This document shows positions 7,181-16,154 of a DNA stretch of 28,538 nucleotides, piece after piece. The stretch is from Psychrobacter sp. UBA5136. Its GTDB lineage: Bacteria; Pseudomonadota; Gammaproteobacteria; Pseudomonadales; Moraxellaceae. The notes beneath the pieces were generated by a model. That model was not told the origin of the DNA. It did not search any database and worked only from the letters and a program-made list of their open reading frames with translations. Position numbers and translations under genes: made by a program. Location: positions 1 through 28,538 of the forward strand of contig NZ_DHYG01000002.1 in the NCBI RefSeq assembly GCF_002414005.1. Reading direction: 5' to 3'. Each line of letters opens with the position of its first letter. The stretch's first letter is position 1.

Positions 7181-10030
7181 ATGCTATCTTCCGTACCAAA
7201 TGGTACAGGCTTTCAGCCCACATCAGAGCAACTACAGGTGCTACAAACCGCGAGCGAATTTGCTTATCAGGTGTGGCAAAGTCGTACCGGCGCTTGTCAG
7301 ACATTTTTGCGCAGCTATCCGCTAGAGAGCACCTTAACGCGCCAGCAAATTGATGATCTTATTCAAGATTATACCTTGGATGATAATTACCAGCTTGCTG
7401 ATGAAGGCAAAGTCATGAGCGGTTTGCGCCATTTGCGTATGCTGCTGATGATGCGCTGGATTTGGCAAGATGCCTTGGCAATGATTGAGCTTGAGCAACT
7501 GACCGACGAGCTGTCAGAATTTGCCGATGGCTGTATTTTATTTGCCAAAGACTACACGTACCAGCAGTTGATAGCACAATATGGGCAGCCGACCTTTATC
7601 AATGCTAAAGGCAACGTGCAAGTTGACGATATGGCGATTATGGCGATGGGTAAACTTGGCGCCCATGAGCTCAATTTATCGAGTGATATCGACCTTATTT
7701 TTGTCCATCGGGCGCGCGGTGAAACGGACGGTGATAAAGCAAAAGGCACGCGTAGTATTGATAATAAGCGTTTTATGACGCGGCTTGGGCAAGGCATGAT
7801 TAAATTGCTGGATAACAATACCGCTGATGGCTTTGTCTTTCGGGTCGATATGCGCCTGCGTCCGTGGGGTGATGGCAGCGATTTGGCGATTCATTTATCC
7901 GCATTGCAGAAGTACTTTGCCCAGCATGGGCGGGCATGGGAGCGTTTTGCGTGGCTCAAAGCACGCGTGGTTGGGCACATCGAGCAGCCGTTTTACGATG
8001 ACATACAAGCGCTGATTAAGCCTTTTGTGTTTCGCTATTACGTTGACTATAGTGCTTTTTCGGCCCTCAGAGAAATGAAGTCTCTGATTCAAAATCAAGT
8101 CGCTCAGCGTGAAGACTTGGACAATATCAAGCTTGGCGCGGGCGGTATCAGGGATATCGAGTTTATCGTGCAAGCATTTCAACTGATTTATGGCGGCCGG
8201 CATCCGCAGTTGCAAGTGAAGTCTTGCTTGGGCGCGATGCAGGCGCTGTGTCAGCTTGGGTATTTAGAACACAAAACTTATCAAGAGCTGCAAGCGGCGT
8301 ATCGTTTTTTACGGCGCCTTGAGCACGCTATTCAAGCGATTAATGATCAGCAAACGCAGCGCTTACCGCACGATGCGAAGTGGCAGCATAACTTGGCACT
8401 CACCCTTGGTTTTGCTGACTGGGCAGGGTTATTAACGACGCTAAATGATCATCGTCATCATGTCAATGTACCGTTTGAGCGGATGGTCACCGAGCGGCAA
8501 ATACCCGATCAAGACGATGACGAGCTTGAGCCAGAACGTTTAAACGAGCAGATTGCGCGCTTAAATGAGGTGTTGAGTAAAGAAAATCGCGAGCTATTAC
8601 AAGGTTTTTGGCAGTCGAAAATGGTCGCCAATTTAAGCGATGAGGCGCGTGAGCGTTTAGATGATGCCTATCCTGTAATCGTGCACGCGCTACTTGCCCA
8701 TGAAGAACAGCAGCAGCTTGCGAATACTGCTTTGCCGCGTTTAATAAATTTACTAGAAGCTATTTGCCGCCGTTCTATTTATCTGGTGATGATTGCAGAA
8801 AACCCCAATGCAACCGTCGAGCTGATTCCGATGTTATCGGCGAGCCCTTGGATTGCAAAAGAATTGGCACATTATCCGGTGCTTTTAGACACGTTTTTAC
8901 AGCAGCGCTATCGGCATCTGCCAGACAAGCTTGAGCTGCGTGACATTTTGCGTCAACAGTTATTGCGCGTAGAGCCGGGCGATGAAGAGGAGCTCTTAAG
9001 CGTACTGCGGTTATTTAAAAAAAACCAAGTATTGGCGGTCGCTGCCAGTGATGTATTGGCAGAGCGCCCAATCATGAAAGTGTCGGACTCACTGACTTAT
9101 ATTGCCGCTGTGGTGCTAGAGGCCGCGCTTGAGCGTGCTTTTGCCGAAATCGTCAAACGCTATGGTTACCCAATTGGTCAAGATGGTGATCCGGTCACGG
9201 AAGCGGATTGCGGATTTGCCATTATCGGCTATGGCAAGCTTGGCGGGCTTGAGCTGTCATATTCATCCGATTTAGACTTGGTGTTTTTGCATAAAATAAA
9301 AGAGCAGGGTATGACCACGGGTGAAAAATCCGTCAGCGGTATGAAGTTTGCCGCCCGTTTGGCGCAAAAGCTGATGACTTATCTTAATACCCAAACCCGT
9401 GACGGCCGCGCTTATGAGGTCGATATGCGCCTGCGTCCCTCGGGTAATGCAGGCATGATGGTGGTTTCTTGTCATGCCTTTGAAACTTATCAGCTTGAGA
9501 AAGCGTGGTCTTGGGAGCATCAAGCACTGGTGCGGGCGCGGGCCATCTGCGGTGATAAGCGCGTCACTGCGCGTTTTTGTGACATTCGTCGCACCGTTTT
9601 GTCTCTACCGCGCACGATTGAGCAAGTTCGTATCGAAGTCACCAGTATGCGTATTAAAATGCAAAAGCATTTGGGCACCAGTCAGCACCAGCAGCAAGCG
9701 GGCAAATTCCATCTCAAGCAAGATGCTGGCGGCATTGTCGATATTGAATTTTTGGCGCAATTTGCGGTATTGGCTTATTCGCATGAGCATCCCAGTTTGA
9801 CCAAATGGAGTGATAACGTCCGTATTTTTGAAGAAGTCGCCGCGCTTGGTATCTGGGAGGTAGAGGTCTGCCAAGATTTGACCGATGCTTATTTACGCAT
9901 CCGCGCCGCGACACACCAATTGGCTTTATCCGAGCAATCGTTACTGGTAGATGAGTCACTTTGGACAGAGACGCGCGCACTGGTACAAGCGCAGTGGCAA
10001 CATCTGATGGGGGTGGAATCAGCAGAATAA
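7181..10030 (+). CDS. glnE: Bifunctional glutamine synthetase adenylyltransferase / adenylyl-removing enzyme
   Basis: GlnE attaches AMP to glutamine synthetase, and removes it, in response to PII and glutamine, and so tunes nitrogen assimilation. Two nucleotidyltransferase domains are visible: the N-terminal deadenylating one with 'GKLGAHELNLSSDIDLIF' from about residue 157, and the C-terminal adenylylating one with 'GKLGGLELSYSSDLDLVF' from about residue 685. Each has the DxD metal site and is followed by 'MRLRPWG' or 'MRLRPSG' and by 'GAGGIRDIEF' or 'DAGGIVDIEF'. The length, about 949 residues, is normal. The frame also contains an ATG at 7157, but that lies upstream of the only good ribosome site (AAGGAG, 7164-7169), so the ATG at 7181 is preferred. 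The spacing of 11 bases is a little long. Confidence 0.95.
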   Translation: MLSSVPNGTGFQPTSEQLQVLQTASEFAYQVWQSRTGACQTFLRSYPLESTLTRQQIDDLIQDYTLDDNYQLADEGKVMSGLRHLRMLLMMRWIWQDALAMIELEQLTDELSEFADGCILFAKDYTYQQLIAQYGQPTFINAKGNVQVDDMAIMAMGKLGAHELNLSSDIDLIFVHRARGETDGDKAKGTRSIDNKRFMTRLGQGMIKLLDNNTADGFVFRVDMRLRPWGDGSDLAIHLSALQKYFAQHGRAWERFAWLKARVVGHIEQPFYDDIQALIKPFVFRYYVDYSAFSALREMKSLIQNQVAQREDLDNIKLGAGGIRDIEFIVQAFQLIYGGRHPQLQVKSCLGAMQALCQLGYLEHKTYQELQAAYRFLRRLEHAIQAINDQQTQRLPHDAKWQHNLALTLGFADWAGLLTTLNDHRHHVNVPFERMVTERQIPDQDDDELEPERLNEQIARLNEVLSKENRELLQGFWQSKMVANLSDEARERLDDAYPVIVHALLAHEEQQQLANTALPRLINLLEAICRRSIYLVMIAENPNATVELIPMLSASPWIAKELAHYPVLLDTFLQQRYRHLPDKLELRDILRQQLLRVEPGDEEELLSVLRLFKKNQVLAVAASDVLAERPIMKVSDSLTYIAAVVLEAALERAFAEIVKRYGYPIGQDGDPVTEADCGFAIIGYGKLGGLELSYSSDLDLVFLHKIKEQGMTTGEKSVSGMKFAARLAQKLMTYLNTQTRDGRAYEVDMRLRPSGNAGMMVVSCHAFETYQLEKAWSWEHQALVRARAICGDKRVTARFCDIRRTVLSLPRTIEQVRIEVTSMRIKMQKHLGTSQHQQQAGKFHLKQDAGGIVDIEFLAQFAVLAYSHEHPSLTKWSDNVRIFEEVAALGIWEVEVCQDLTDAYLRIRAATHQLALSEQSLLVDESLWTETRALVQAQWQHLMGVESAE

Positions 10031-10146
10031 CGCTGCTGTAAAATAATGCGGCGGCAGTATAAAATTAACGCAATAAGCGCAGGGCTTTAACAGGGATTTT
10101 ATTCAACGGTGTATGAATAAAAGCCATGTGGTGATAAACTAAAATA

Positions 10147-10186
10147 TTGTATTTGCTTGACGTGCCGGTGATATAATCACTGGCAC
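10147..10186 (+). promoter_or_regulatory. Candidate ilvE promoter with a near-perfect dyad over the -10
   Basis: TATAAT at 10172-10177 has TTGTAT (10147-10152) 19 bases upstream, and a TTGACG that is too close. The -10 is the centre of a striking palindrome: GTGCCGGTGAT (10162-10172), the three bases ATA, then ATCACTGGCAC (10176-10186). Ten of eleven pairs are perfect and the other is G-T. The position suggests a repressor operator. As RNA it would form an 11-bp hairpin, but no T-run follows, so a glnE terminator is less likely. The distance to the ilvE start is about 130 bases. Confidence 0.45.
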
Positions 10187-10317
10187 CTTAAATTTAACCA
10201 TAGAAAAATTTGCCCCTAAAAATAGGCACTCAGCGCCAGCAGGCAATTTTAATCAATTTGTTTACTTAACACTCAACAACAAAAGTTAGACGTCAGCGCT
10301 AGCATAAGGACTATTAA

Positions 10318-11247
10318 ATGAATATGGCAACACAAGAAGGTAAGCTTTGGATGAACGGCACGATGATTGAGCAGCCAGATGCCAAGGTTCATGTGCTTAC
10401 ACATAGCCTGCATTATGGCATGGCGGTGTTTGAAGGCGTACGTGCTTACCAAACGGCTGACAATCGCACCGCAATTTTTCGTCTAAAAGAACATACCGAG
10501 CGCCTACTGGGTTCTGCTAAAATCTTTCAAATGAAAGTGCCTTTTGATGCCGCAACTCTTGAGCAAGCTCAAAAAGACGTGGTCAAACAAAACAACTTGG
10601 CAGAAGCTTATATTCGTCCGCTTATTTGGGTTGGCGCCGAAAAACTCGGTCTGTCATCACATGACAATAGCATCAATGCAATGGTTGCTGCTTGGCACTG
10701 GGGCGCATATCTCGGTGAAGACGGTATCAAAAACGGCATCCGTGTCAAAACCTCATCATTTACCCATCACATGACCAATGTGACCATGTGTAAAGCAAAA
10801 GCTTCAAGTAACTACCCTGTGTCTATCATGGCCAATCAAGAAGTCACGCGTAATGGCTATGATGAAGCCATTTTAATGGACTCACAAGGCTATGTTTGCC
10901 AAGGGTCAGGCGAGAATTTATTCTTGGTTAAAAATGGCGAGCTGCATACGCCAGACCTAGCAGGCGGCGCATTAGATGGCATCACGCGCCGTACTATCAT
11001 TCAATTTGCTGAAGATTTGGGTATCAAAGTCGTTGAGCGCCGCATCACTCGTGATGAGTTCTATCTAGCAGATGAAATCTTTATGACTGGCACCGCTGCT
11101 GAAGTGACACCTATCCGTGAATATGATGATCGTACCATCGGTAATGGTGGCCGTGGCCCATTGACAGAAAAGCTGCAAAGCTTGTACTTCGATGTGGTAC
11201 ATGGTCGCAATGAGCAGTATATGGATTGGTTAAGCTTTATTGACTAA
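10318..11247 (+). CDS. ilvE: Branched-chain amino acid aminotransferase
   Basis: A pyridoxal-phosphate enzyme of fold type IV that makes leucine, isoleucine and valine from their 2-oxo acids with glutamate. Family marks are 'HSLHYGMAVFEGVRAY' at about residues 29-44, the Schiff-base lysine at K161 in 'KASSNY', 'GYDEAILMDSQGYVCQGSGENLF' after it, and 'FMTGTAAEVTPI' near the C-terminus, which binds the cofactor phosphate. The length of 309 residues is typical. The E-x-x-A-E-N block of D-amino acid and aminodeoxychorismate relatives is absent, which supports the branched-chain role. It is a single-gene unit with a candidate regulated promoter upstream and a strong terminator downstream. Confidence 0.95.
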   Translation: MNMATQEGKLWMNGTMIEQPDAKVHVLTHSLHYGMAVFEGVRAYQTADNRTAIFRLKEHTERLLGSAKIFQMKVPFDAATLEQAQKDVVKQNNLAEAYIRPLIWVGAEKLGLSSHDNSINAMVAAWHWGAYLGEDGIKNGIRVKTSSFTHHMTNVTMCKAKASSNYPVSIMANQEVTRNGYDEAILMDSQGYVCQGSGENLFLVKNGELHTPDLAGGALDGITRRTIIQFAEDLGIKVVERRITRDEFYLADEIFMTGTAAEVTPIREYDDRTIGNGGRGPLTEKLQSLYFDVVHGRNEQYMDWLSFID

Positions 11248-11270
11248 TAAAGTCGTTAGTTTAAAGACCA

Positions 11271-11304
11271 AAAAGGCTGAACATAATTGTTCAGCCTTTT
11301 TTTT
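11271..11304 (+). terminator. Rho-independent terminator after ilvE
   Basis: AAAAGGCTGAACA (11271-11283) and TGTTCAGCCTTTT (11288-11300) form a perfect 13-bp stem with the loop TAAT, followed by further T residues (eight Ts in all from 11297). It separates ilvE from the glycosyltransferase genes. Confidence 0.95.
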
Positions 11305-11353
11305 ATGCTAATATAGCCATCATATTTATTCTTAAGATTAAAGTGAGCAGTCC

Positions 11354-12190
11354 ATGCCAATATATTCTAGTACAGCAGATAATAAAAATATCAAACAAAT
11401 TATTTGTATTAAATGGGGTACAAAGTACGGGGCTGATTATGCCAATAAACTATATGGCATGGTATCGCGTAACATCACGCCACCGTTTCGTTTCGTCTGT
11501 TTTACCGATGATACCACCGATGTACGTCCAGAAATCGAATGTCAAGAATTGCCACCATTAGATGTCACCATGCCAACCAACACACTTGGCAAGTGGCCAA
11601 AATCACGTTTGTGGGGTGAGACATTAGGTGATTTGACAGGGACAGTATTATTTGTAGATTTGGATGTGATTATAGTAGATAGCCTTGATCCTTTCTTTGA
11701 ATACGGCGAGCCGGACGATGTTATTTTGTCTTATAACCCAAGTAACCCGCTAGAGCGCCTCGGCCAGACTTCTTGCTTCCGCTTTCAGGTAGGGTCGCTT
11801 GTCTCACTACAAGAAAAATTCAAAGCCGACCCGCAAGGCATCGCTGATGAATATCGTTTTGAGCAGCGCTTCGTCACTCGTAATGCGCCAGGCGGTGTCA
11901 AGCTGTTTCCAAAGGCATGGGTTGCGCACTTTAGACGCAAATGTCGTCAACCGTTCCCACTTAACTACATCAAAGAGCCAAAGATTCCTAAAGGTGCTCG
12001 CATCGTTATTTTCCCTGGCGACTTATATCCGACACATGCGATCGAAGGTAGATATAATAAAAATGCTGCTAACAATGCCAAAGATCACTTAAAAAGATTA
12101 ACTGAGCCCAAAAATCTAAAAAGACCGCTACGTCACTTGCGTCATTTCATCTTGCCAGTAGGGTGGATCGAAAAGTACTGGAAAGAATAG
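11354..12190 (+). CDS. DxD-type glycosyltransferase-like protein (paralogue of the gene at 18392-19186)
   Basis: A 278-residue cytoplasmic protein with a nucleotide-sugar-transferase look: an N-terminal strand 'QIICIKWGTKYGADYANKLY', then 'RFVCFTDDTTDV', then a DxD metal site at D102-x-D104 in 'TVLFVDLDVIIVD'. Towards the end it has 'AWVAHFRRKC' and 'GARIVIFPGDLYP'. The same blocks occur in the same order in the 264-residue protein encoded at 18392-19186, so the two are paralogues. The fold resembles GT-A, GT8-like enzymes; donor and acceptor are unknown. A short AGTGAGC precedes the ATG. It is the first of three rightward glycosyltransferase genes and begins 50 bases after the ilvE terminator. 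A role in lipooligosaccharide or capsule assembly is inferred from the locus. Confidence 0.75.
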   Translation: MPIYSSTADNKNIKQIICIKWGTKYGADYANKLYGMVSRNITPPFRFVCFTDDTTDVRPEIECQELPPLDVTMPTNTLGKWPKSRLWGETLGDLTGTVLFVDLDVIIVDSLDPFFEYGEPDDVILSYNPSNPLERLGQTSCFRFQVGSLVSLQEKFKADPQGIADEYRFEQRFVTRNAPGGVKLFPKAWVAHFRRKCRQPFPLNYIKEPKIPKGARIVIFPGDLYPTHAIEGRYNKNAANNAKDHLKRLTEPKNLKRPLRHLRHFILPVGWIEKYWKE

Positions 12191-12263
12191 GTTCCATTAT
12201 ATAGTTGAGTATTATCGCATTGCATTAGCAGAGATAAATATTAGTCAGTGAACGGATAAAATT

Positions 12264-13130
12264 ATGAATACAGAAGATACTATTAAAGTCTTTGTTGGTT
12301 GTGACCCAAATAACTGTGATCTAGAACAGATGATGGTATTAGATTATAGTATCCATAAACATACCAGTGTACCCGTTGAGATAGTATGGATGCAATTATC
12401 GCGTGATCCTAATAGTTATTGGTATTCTAATCCTGAGGCTTGTGAAGGATGGAATACTACTAAGTGGGATACACCGTTCTCAGGCTTTCGCTGGGCAATT
12501 CCAGAGTACTGTCAATACTCTGGACGTGCTATTTATATGGATACAGATGTTGTTATTTTAGATGACTTGTTAAAATTATGGAGCCATCCAATTGACGGAA
12601 AATCCATAGTAGCGGCTAAGAAAGTTTCTAAAAAGACTCGTATGTGTACTTGCGTATGGGACTGCAGCCGTGCTAAAAACACTCTTCCTACAGTTGAGGA
12701 AATTATGGAGGACGCTGATGGTCATAAAAAAATAATGGAGATGATAAAAAAGAACCCACAACTTTTACAACCCTTCAATGACAGCTATAATTGTATTGAT
12801 GGAGAGAGTTTACCAGTAGAAGACATTAAAGTTTTACATTACTCTGATATGGGCACGCAGTTTAGTCACAAGTATTCATTGAAAAGGCTAGAAGCAGAAG
12901 GTTCAAAGCATTGGTTTGATGGAGAGGTTTTATTGCATCCTAGACAAGATCTAGTTGAATTGTTTGATAGTTATTATAATGAAGCTTTGGCTAATGACTA
13001 TCAACTAGAAAATTATCGAGTAGAACCTTTTGGAAATTTTCCAAAAAAATCTCAGCAACGGTATACTGGTAATAATGTTACTCGTCCAAAGACTAAAAAG
13101 TCGTTGTTTTCAAAAATATTTAAGCGTTAG
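12264..13130 (+). CDS. GT8-like glycosyltransferase
   Basis: A 288-residue protein beginning 'DTIKVFVGCDPNN', with 'MVLDYSIHKHTSVPVEIVWMQL' and the DxD site D93-x-D95 in 'AIYMDTDVVILDDLL'. This is the order seen in GT8 family transferases (retaining, UDP-sugar, Mn-dependent). 'VLHYSDMGTQ' in the C-terminal half resembles the second metal-binding histidine region of GT8. The C-terminus is strongly basic ('RPKTKKSLFSKIFKR'), as in transferases that attach to the inner face of the membrane. The DNA is visibly more AT-rich than ilvE or aspS, which suggests acquisition of this part of the locus. Sugar specificity cannot be read from the sequence. Confidence 0.78.
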   Translation: MNTEDTIKVFVGCDPNNCDLEQMMVLDYSIHKHTSVPVEIVWMQLSRDPNSYWYSNPEACEGWNTTKWDTPFSGFRWAIPEYCQYSGRAIYMDTDVVILDDLLKLWSHPIDGKSIVAAKKVSKKTRMCTCVWDCSRAKNTLPTVEEIMEDADGHKKIMEMIKKNPQLLQPFNDSYNCIDGESLPVEDIKVLHYSDMGTQFSHKYSLKRLEAEGSKHWFDGEVLLHPRQDLVELFDSYYNEALANDYQLENYRVEPFGNFPKKSQQRYTGNNVTRPKTKKSLFSKIFKR

Positions 13131-13190
13131 TTCATTATTTTACTATCAAATAATAGTATAAGAATTTGATTTATCTATAGGTTATAAGTT

Positions 13191-14273
13191 ATGAAGACAT
13201 CCACCAAAATAGTGGTATTATCGATCAACTGTCTACAAGGTGGTGGTGCGGAGCGAGTCGTACTTACTCTAGGGAAAGGCTTCTATGAGTTGGGTTATGA
13301 AGTGCATATTTTAAGATTTAAACCATTAGTTCAATATGAGCTTGATGCAAATCTTAACTATCATGTAATTAAATTCAAGCCTTATAAACTTGTTCCAGGC
13401 AAAGAACGTCGAGACGAAATGTTCGCACGTAGAGTAGATAAGTATATTACGAAAAAAATTGGTCAACCAGATTTAATCTTATCCAATCTTGATCGTTCAG
13501 ACAGTATTTTCAGTTACAGCAAATTAGAAAATATTGTGTACGTTATACACAATACTGTATCGCTATTATACAAACTCAAGCAAGAAGAAGAGATCAACAA
13601 GAAAAAAGAAGAGTTATTGAGAATCTATTCTAAACATCCTTGTATAGGTGTAAGTAATGGTGTGAAAAAAGATTTTGTTCAGACCTTCGGTAATATCACA
13701 CCTACGGCAGCCATTCATAACCCCATTGATAGAGATGATATCCAAAGACAGGCAAATGCTTTTATTCCTGAATATCAAAACTATATTGTTCATGTAGGTA
13801 GTTTTAAAGATGCAAAACGTCATGATCTATTGATTCAAGCCTATGCGCGAACCGATAAGTCTATGCCATTATTACTCTTAGGCCAAGGCAAGCACAAAAG
13901 TGAAATGGAAAAATTAGTTACAGAGCTTAAACTTGAAGATAAAATAATATTTTTAGGATTTCGCGAGAACCCTTTTCCTTATATCAAACATGCTCAGTTC
14001 AAAGTATTGACTTCTGACTGGGAAGGGTGTCCCTTAGTTATACCTGAAGCATTGGCTATAGGTACGCCTGTTATTAGTACCGATTGTCCATCGGGTCCAA
14101 GCGAGCTGCTTCCAAGCAATAATTTAATGCCAATGAGAGATGTAGATGCCATTGCTGAAAAAATGAACCAGGCAATGAAGAATCCGCAACAGTTCCACTC
14201 GCTCTTCGACGAAGATATGCTTCCTGTCAAGATAGCGGAGAAGTATCATACATTCGCAGAAAGTCTAAAATAA
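13191..14273 (+). CDS. GT4 family glycosyltransferase
   Basis: A 360-residue GT-B fold retaining transferase. The N-terminal domain starts with a short strand and 'GGGAERVV' at residues 17-24, the GT4 acceptor-side glycine motif. The C-terminal domain has 'IVHVGSFKDAKRHDLLIQAY' and 'PLLLLGQGKHKSEMEKLV', and the EX7E nucleotide-sugar site E278 to E286 in 'EGCPLVIPEALAIGTPVIS', followed by 'SGPSELL'. These show a family 4 enzyme that transfers a sugar from a nucleotide donor to a growing glycan at the cytoplasmic membrane face. The DNA is AT-rich like that of the previous gene. It is the last rightward gene and ends only 16 bases before the stop codon of the converging leftward gene. Confidence 0.9.
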   Translation: MKTSTKIVVLSINCLQGGGAERVVLTLGKGFYELGYEVHILRFKPLVQYELDANLNYHVIKFKPYKLVPGKERRDEMFARRVDKYITKKIGQPDLILSNLDRSDSIFSYSKLENIVYVIHNTVSLLYKLKQEEEINKKKEELLRIYSKHPCIGVSNGVKKDFVQTFGNITPTAAIHNPIDRDDIQRQANAFIPEYQNYIVHVGSFKDAKRHDLLIQAYARTDKSMPLLLLGQGKHKSEMEKLVTELKLEDKIIFLGFRENPFPYIKHAQFKVLTSDWEGCPLVIPEALAIGTPVISTDCPSGPSELLPSNNLMPMRDVDAIAEKMNQAMKNPQQFHSLFDEDMLPVKIAEKYHTFAESLK

Positions 14274-14289
14274 ATAGCGATGTATACAT

Positions 14290-15057
14290 TCAATCCAACC
14301 ACCATTTAGACCAATCATCTCTGTGCAACTGCCGTAGAGTAGCAAAAGCACTGTCATTATTCTGCAGTTTTTCAAACACTGCCAGTAACATGGTCGTGGC
14401 CAATTTATCAACTTTCTGAAATTTACTATAGCGTTTTCGCATATTTCTCAAGCTATCATCGGTGCCGATACGAAAATAAGTAAGACCATCGTACAGAGGC
14501 AAGTCACCAGCATAAAGCATATCGGTTTTTTCAGTTAGCAATGGCATAGATTCAGCATTAGTGGATAACTGCAGAAAGTTTTTGGTTTCATAAGTACGTA
14601 AAGTATTCATTAGAGTTACGACATTCATCAAGATAGCTGCTCTATGAGTATTGTTTGAATGATCAATAAACGTATCGCAAGCAGAGACAATCCAGCGCAA
14701 CGACAGATGTGTCAATAAATAGTCGCTCTCTGCTTCCCATAGTCTTTCAAATTCAGCGAATGTTTTATCTATTTTGTACTTACGGCGCATTAGTATAATA
14801 AGCGTGTTGTGATAAAAGCAGAGCTCAGACTCACCAAGCGATTTGTATTTCAAGTTATTCAAATGGTTTTCTAAATCTGTGCTTTTACGCTCATTAGTTA
14901 ATGCTTCCATATCACACATTGATTCAGTAATGGTTGTTGCTTTCATCTCATCAAAGCTTCTATCATTATAGGTTTTGATAATCTTACCCGCATTCAGTCT
15001 TTTTTCGCTTCGAAAGATCAATATCAATTTTCTCTGCCAACTTGAAGGTGTAGCCAT
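14290..15057 (-). CDS. Conserved-looking protein of unknown function at the end of the glycan operon
   Basis: I do not recognise this 255-residue protein. It has no signal peptide or membrane segment and appears mostly helical: charged heptad-like stretches ('YKSLGESELCFYHNTLIILMRRKYKIDKTFAEFERLWEAE' over about residues 70-110), a Trp-rich C-terminus ending 'DDWSKWWLD', and a basic N-terminus ('SSWQRKLILIFRSEKRLNAGK'). A good ribosome site (AAAGGA) precedes the ATG. It is the last gene of the leftward series, 83 bases after the epimerase gene. Position suggests a role linked to glycan synthesis, such as a scaffold or a partner of the transferases, but this is inference only. Its stop faces the stop of the GT4 gene 16 bases away. 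Confidence 0.75.
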   Translation of the reverse strand: MATPSSWQRKLILIFRSEKRLNAGKIIKTYNDRSFDEMKATTITESMCDMEALTNERKSTDLENHLNNLKYKSLGESELCFYHNTLIILMRRKYKIDKTFAEFERLWEAESDYLLTHLSLRWIVSACDTFIDHSNNTHRAAILMNVVTLMNTLRTYETKNFLQLSTNAESMPLLTEKTDMLYAGDLPLYDGLTYFRIGTDDSLRNMRKRYSKFQKVDKLATTMLLAVFEKLQNNDSAFATLRQLHRDDWSKWWLD

Positions 15058-15140
15058 GTTATCAAAATCCTTTAAAAATATATAAAGATATTAGCGCCTT
15101 AATCTCTATGATATAAGCCTTAAAGAGCGTTGTTATTTGT

Positions 15141-16154
15141 TTAAACTGAATAATATTGTCTATACCAATCGACAAATTGCTTAATACCATCTTCTATACT
15201 AGTCTCCGGTTTAAAGCCAGTATCCTCTATCAATTCATCTATATCGGCGTAAGTAATCGGTACGTCGCCTGCTTGCATGGGCAGTAAATTTTCTTGCGCT
15301 TTTTTGCCACAAGCGTCTTCAATGGCAGTAATAAAACGGCGCAAAGTGACAGGCTGATTATTACCAATGTTGTAAATCTTGTAGGGAGCAGCTGCAGTCG
15401 TAATAGTAGAATGCTGGGGCGAAGGCGCTTTATTAATTATACGAATAATGCCATTGACGATATCATCAATGTAGGTAAAGTCACGCTGCATATCACCATT
15501 ATTAAATACATTAATTGGCTCACCAGCTAGAATTTTCTTTGTGAACGAAAAATATGCCATATCAGGTCGACCGTAAGGACCATAAACAGTGAAGAACCTT
15601 AACCCTGTCGTAGGGATATTATATAAATGGCTATAGCTATGTGCCATAAGCTCGTTAGATTTTTTGGTGGCGGCATATAGGCTGATAGGAAAATCAACGC
15701 AGTCAGACGTTGTGAATGGCTGCTTAATATTCATACCGTAGACAGAACTGGAGCTGGCATAGATCAGATGCTTGATATCATGATGACGGCAGCCTTCAAG
15801 TATGTTAACAAAGCCAACCACATTTGAGTCGATATACGCATTAGGGTTTTCGATAGAATAGCGCACACCTGCTTGGGCACCTAAATTAACAACCGTATCA
15901 AATTGATAGGTTGCAAAAAGCTCAGACATGGCTTCACGATCAGCCAGATCTAACTTAATAAACGTAAAAACTTCTGAATCTGATATCTCACTTAATATTT
16001 TCAACCGCGCTTCTTTTAGATCTACATCATAATAATCATTGATATTATCAATACCAACGATACAGTAATCCCTAGCAGATAGATCTGTTTCTAGTATCGT
16101 CTTGATTAAATGAAAACCAATAAAACCTGCCGCACCAGTGACCAGTATTTTCAT
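15141..16154 (-). CDS. NAD-dependent epimerase, probably UDP-glucuronate 4-epimerase
   Basis: A 337-residue extended short-chain dehydrogenase. The Rossmann motif is 'TGAAGFIG' at residues 6-13. 'GIDNINDYYDVDLKEARL' at about 34-51 is the phrase typical of UDP-glucuronate 4-epimerases (GAE, LspL, Cap1J, WbiI type), more than of GalE. The catalytic set is the serine stretch at 134-137 ('SSSSVYG') and Y160-x3-K164, and 'LRFFTVYGPYGRPDMAYFSF' follows. It would convert UDP-glucuronate to UDP-galacturonate using bound NAD+. The gene upstream makes UDP-glucuronate, and the two overlap by one base (TGATG), which indicates translational coupling and supports the substrate. A different UDP-sugar substrate cannot be ruled out. 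Confidence 0.88.
   Translation of the reverse strand: MKILVTGAAGFIGFHLIKTILETDLSARDYCIVGIDNINDYYDVDLKEARLKILSEISDSEVFTFIKLDLADREAMSELFATYQFDTVVNLGAQAGVRYSIENPNAYIDSNVVGFVNILEGCRHHDIKHLIYASSSSVYGMNIKQPFTTSDCVDFPISLYAATKKSNELMAHSYSHLYNIPTTGLRFFTVYGPYGRPDMAYFSFTKKILAGEPINVFNNGDMQRDFTYIDDIVNGIIRIINKAPSPQHSTITTAAAPYKIYNIGNNQPVTLRRFITAIEDACGKKAQENLLPMQAGDVPITYADIDELIEDTGFKPETSIEDGIKQFVDWYRQYYSV

Noticed and set aside
7080..7325. Short rightward frame overlapping the start of glnE
   Set aside because: Its end runs into glnE in a different frame, it has no ribosome site and its composition is not protein-like.
7552..8215. Several 60-106 codon frames on both strands inside glnE
   Set aside because: They lie wholly within the strongly supported GlnE frame and have no motifs; they are shadows of its codon bias. 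The same holds for those at 9272-9980.
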